Assembly: GCA_023433855.1 (NCBI GenBank)
Contig: JAEYTV010000538.1
Coordinates: 1 to 7,064, forward strand
Length of the DNA: 7,064 bases
Origin: Pseudomonadota bacterium
GTDB lineage: Bacteria > Pseudomonadota > Alphaproteobacteria > Rhizobiales > Rhizobiaceae
Direction: 5' to 3'
This document shows, piece after piece, positions 6,139-7,064 of the stretch. A program made the position numbers and the translations under genes. Under the pieces are notes generated by a model. That model did no database searches. It saw only the letters and a program-made list of their open reading frames with translations, and was not told the DNA's origin. The first letter of the stretch is position 1. The number at the start of each line of letters is the position of its first letter.

Positions 6139-6188
6139 CAAAATTCCCTCGTGGTTAGCTGCGGTGGAGGGAACCTCCCTTTGTGCGA
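6126..6188 (+). repeat. Direct repeat TTTGTGCGA, two copies
   Basis: TTTGTGCGA occurs at 6126-6134 and again at 6180-6188, 54 bases apart, and its inverse GCACAAA is at 6106-6112. Three copies of the TTTGTGC core in about 85 bases, just upstream of the sigma-54 promoter, suggest repeated sites for one DNA-binding protein. I do not know which. Confidence 0.4.
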
Positions 6189-6261
6189 GATGTATAGCCG
6201 GTTTCACTAACGCGCTGGATTACAACGAAAGCACGCGTCGTTAGCCATGATCTCTCTCAAT

Positions 6262-6277
6262 TGGCACAGCCATTGCA
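6262..6277 (+). promoter_or_regulatory. Sigma-54 (RpoN) promoter of urtA
   Basis: TGGCAC-AGCCA-TTGCA matches the -24/-12 consensus TGGCAC-N5-TTGCW at every defined position, with GG at 6263-6264 and GC at 6275-6276 separated by the required 10 bases. Transcription should start about 12 bases past the GC, near 6287-6288, giving a leader of about 30 bases before the urtA ATG. RpoN promoters need an enhancer-binding activator. NtrC under nitrogen limitation is the natural candidate for a urea transport operon. Confidence 0.85.
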
Positions 6278-6303
6278 TTGCTTGTTGCGGTGCAACGTCC
6301 AGT

Positions 6304-6308
6304 GGGAG
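6304..6308 (+). promoter_or_regulatory. Ribosome binding site of urtA
   Basis: GGGAG with an 8-base spacer to the ATG at 6317. It supports this start, which is also where the signal peptide begins. Confidence 0.7.
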
Positions 6309-6316
6309 ATTTCCGC

Positions 6317-7064
6317 ATGAGGGGTCTATCGACAATAAGCAATTTCCTGTCCGCGAGTGCGATCGCGGCCAGCATTGGCTTCGCTTCGCCGGCGATGGCG
6401 CAGGAAGACACGATCAAGGTCGGCGTCCTCCATTCGCTCTCAGGCACGATGGCGATCTCGGAGACCACGCTCAAGGACACGATGCTGTTCCTGATCGACG
6501 AGCAGAACAAGAAGGGCGGCCTGCTCGGCAAGAAGCTCGAAGCGGTCGTGGTCGACCCGGCGTCCGACTGGCCGCTCTTCGCCGAAAAGGCACGCGAACT
6601 GATCGCGGTGAACAAGGTGGCGGCGGTGTTCGGCTGCTGGACTTCGGTGTCGCGCAAGTCCGTGCTGCCGGTGTTCGAGGAGCTCAACGGCCTGCTCTTC
6701 TACCCCGTCCAGTACGAGGGCGAGGAAAGCCAGCGCAACGTCTTCTACACGGGCGCCGCGCCGAACCAGCAGGCGATCCCCGCCGTCGATTATCTCATGA
6801 ACGAGGAAGGCGTCGAGCGCTGGGTGCTGGCCGGCACCGACTACGTCTATCCGCAGACGACCAACAAGATCCTGCAGGCCTACCTGGAATCCAAGGGCGT
6901 GGCCAAGGACGACATCATGATCAACTACACGCCGTTCGGTCACTCCGACTGGCAGACCATCGTCTCCGACATCAAGGCCTTCGGCTCGGCCGGCAAGAAG
7001 ACCGCCGTGGTCTCGACCATCAACGGCGACGCCAACGTGCCGTTCTACAAGGAACTCGCCAACC
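6317..7064 (+). CDS. urtA: Urea ABC transporter, periplasmic urea-binding protein UrtA (3' end outside window)
   Basis: Binds urea (or short amides) in the periplasm and hands it to the UrtBC channel driven by UrtDE. The frame runs open from ATG 6317 to the last base, 249 codons of a usual 400-440. Residues 1-28 are a Sec signal peptide ending SPAMA, before QEDTIKVG. The mature part carries characteristic UrtA/AmiC segments: [20 protein letters not shown] at 35-54, [13 protein letters not shown] at 80-92, [18 protein letters not shown] at 104-121, [11 protein letters not shown] at 127-137, [11 protein letters not shown] at 173-183 and [14 protein letters not shown] at 207-220. GGGAG precedes the ATG by 8 bases, and an exact sigma-54 promoter lies 40 bases upstream, as expected for nitrogen control. 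Downstream urtBCDE (and often urease genes) are expected but not visible. Codon use is strongly C/G-ended in the mature part, less so in the leader. No frameshift seen. Confidence 0.95.
   Translation, partial: MRGLSTISNFLSASAIAASIGFASPAMAQEDTIKVGVLHSLSGTMAISETTLKDTMLFLIDEQNKKGGLLGKKLEAVVVDPASDWPLFAEKARELIAVNKVAAVFGCWTSVSRKSVLPVFEELNGLLFYPVQYEGEESQRNVFYTGAAPNQQAIPAVDYLMNEEGVERWVLAGTDYVYPQTTNKILQAYLESKGVAKDDIMINYTPFGHSDWQTIVSDIKAFGSAGKKTAVVSTINGDANVPFYKELAN

Noticed and set aside
6207..6244. CTAACG ... CGTTAG inverted repeat near the urtA promoter
   Set aside because: Only 6-bp arms separated by 26 bases; too weak to call against chance.
5223..6316. tRNA, CRISPR array or insertion sequence in the large spacer
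   Set aside because: No cloverleaf, no regularly spaced repeats, and no transposase-like frame were found on either strand.
6440..6943. 167-codon - strand open frame opposite urtA
   Set aside because: Val/Leu/Arg/His-rich mirror of urtA's C/G-ended codons; urtA itself has every family motif.

Overview
The window looks like GC-rich chromosomal DNA from an alphaproteobacterium, most likely of the rhizobial type. The reasons are codon use strongly biased to C/G in third positions, a BKACE-family enzyme, a LivH-LivM fused permease, and a urea-transport gene (urtA) behind a sigma-54 promoter. The assignment is inferred from gene content and style only.

Layout. Bases 1-189 (+) hold the last part of a beta-keto acid cleavage enzyme (BKACE/DUF849), with an unrecognised 47-codon reading frame overlapping its end. 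Bases 459-5222 (-) hold a compact four-gene ABC importer operon of the branched-chain amino acid/amide (HAAT) type, transcribed livG, livF, periplasmic binding protein, then one permease polypeptide that fuses the usually separate LivH and LivM. LivG and LivF overlap by 8 bases. The binding protein has the only strong ribosome binding site of the four and is followed by an 8-bp stem-loop before the permease gene, an arrangement that would favour excess binding protein. Bases 5223-6316 contain no intact gene. They hold operator-like palindromes upstream of livG, the decayed N-terminal end of an MFS drug/siderophore-type exporter with several frameshifts, two further large dyads with repeated TTTGTGC motifs, and an exact-consensus sigma-54 promoter. 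From 6317 to the window end (+) lies the first 249 codons of urtA, the urea ABC transporter binding protein.

The two importers diverge from the ~1.1 kb decayed spacer. UrtA imports urea and is expected to be switched on by nitrogen limitation through sigma-54 and an enhancer-binding protein such as NtrC. The substrate of the Liv-type importer cannot be read from sequence. Its neighbours (a BKACE enzyme convergent with it, urea uptake divergent from it) fit a nitrogen-containing organic nutrient, but this is only context. I see no defence system, CRISPR array, intact mobile element or stable RNA gene, and nothing that amounts to a wholly new system. The most interesting items are the fused permease, the intercistronic hairpin, the MFS relic, and the dense dyads upstream of urtA.
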